From Pseudomonadota bacterium (GTDB taxonomy: Bacteria > Pseudomonadota > Alphaproteobacteria > Rhodospirillales > 2-02-FULL-58-16), in contig JADFTO010000113.1 in NCBI GenBank assembly GCA_022560215.1, forward strand, positions 1 through 8,683: DNA of 8,683 nt, given 5' to 3'. Under the pieces are notes generated by a model. The model was given only the letters and a program-made list of their open reading frames with translations. It had not been told where the DNA came from and searched no databases. The translations under genes and the position numbers were made by a program. Of this stretch, positions 8,491 through 8,683 are shown piece after piece (the stretch's first letter is position 1; the number at the start of each line of letters is the position of its first letter).

Positions 8491-8654
8491 GGCGTCTCTT
8501 TCTCTATTGCTTGGCGGAATCCGGGGCGAACGAGGGTGGCCTTCTAACACATCCCGATGCCCATGGGAAGCTGGGGAAACGCTTTTTCACATAGACTCTA
8601 GCCCCCAGGCTCACCCCTGGTCATGATGCGGCGCTGATGTAAGAGAAACAGGCC
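8491..8654. promoter_or_regulatory. Divergent control region between rpsU and probable def
   Basis: These 164 bases must carry the promoters of both outward-reading genes. They are less GC-rich than the surrounding genes and include TAGACTCTA (8592-8600) and a small inverted repeat CCAGG/CCTGG (8605-8609, 8616-8620). I could not pick out a convincing -35/-10 pair on either strand, so this call rests on gene orientation. Confidence 0.4.
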
Positions 8655-8683
8655 ATGGCCATCTTGAAAATCGCCCGCATGGG
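8655..8683 (+). CDS. def: Probable peptide deformylase, first ten codons only (cut by window edge)
   Basis: The ATG at 8655 begins MAILKIARM followed by the first two bases of a Gly codon before the window ends. This matches the start I remember for alphaproteobacterial peptide deformylases (MA-LKIARMGHPVL), which remove the formyl group from new proteins in a metal-dependent reaction. None of the catalytic motifs (GxGLAAxQ, EGCLS, HExDH) are in the window, so the call rests on ten residues. A weak ribosome site (AAGAGA or ACAGG) precedes the ATG. It is read away from rpsU. Confidence 0.55.

Overview
The window looks like part of a high-GC alphaproteobacterial chromosome, most likely a Rhodospirillales-type organism. 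The evidence is a three-gene proton-translocating transhydrogenase (pntAA-pntAB-pntB) of the Rhodospirillum rubrum kind, an alphaproteobacterial-style bS21, and what appears to be the first codons of a peptide deformylase. This placement is inferred from remembered family resemblance, not from a search.

Layout. Positions 1-2621, minus strand, hold the first two genes of a Gld-type ABC exporter: the ATPase (2621 to 1686), then a fused ABC-2 permease/GldG-like auxiliary protein (from 1680, running off the left edge). This part is visibly less GC-rich than the rest. A 271-base spacer (2622-2892) with nested inverted repeats separates it from a minus-strand GstB-like glutathione S-transferase (3525 to 2893). 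A 102-base divergent spacer leads to plus-strand glpK (3628-5100). After an 89-base gap with a plausible promoter come pntAA (5190-6338), pntAB (6351-6758) and pntB (6770-8158), tightly packed. A near-perfect intrinsic terminator (8234-8257) lies between pntB and the convergent rpsU (8490 to 8287, GTG start). A 164-base divergent spacer leads to the first 29 bases of a probable def gene at the right edge.

Function. The transhydrogenase operon is complete: PntAA binds NAD(H), PntAB and PntB form the membrane proton channel, and PntB carries the NADP(H) domain. Together they use the proton gradient to make NADPH. GlpK makes glycerol 3-phosphate from glycerol; glpF and glpD are not in view. The GST and rpsU/def are ordinary housekeeping or stress genes. 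The ABC cassette would export or remodel something at the envelope, but its substrate is unknown.

I see no clearly novel system. The points most worth a second look are the composition break near 2870, the fused permease/GldG protein, the repeat-like spacer at that boundary, and the loss in GlpK of both allosteric sites known from E. coli.
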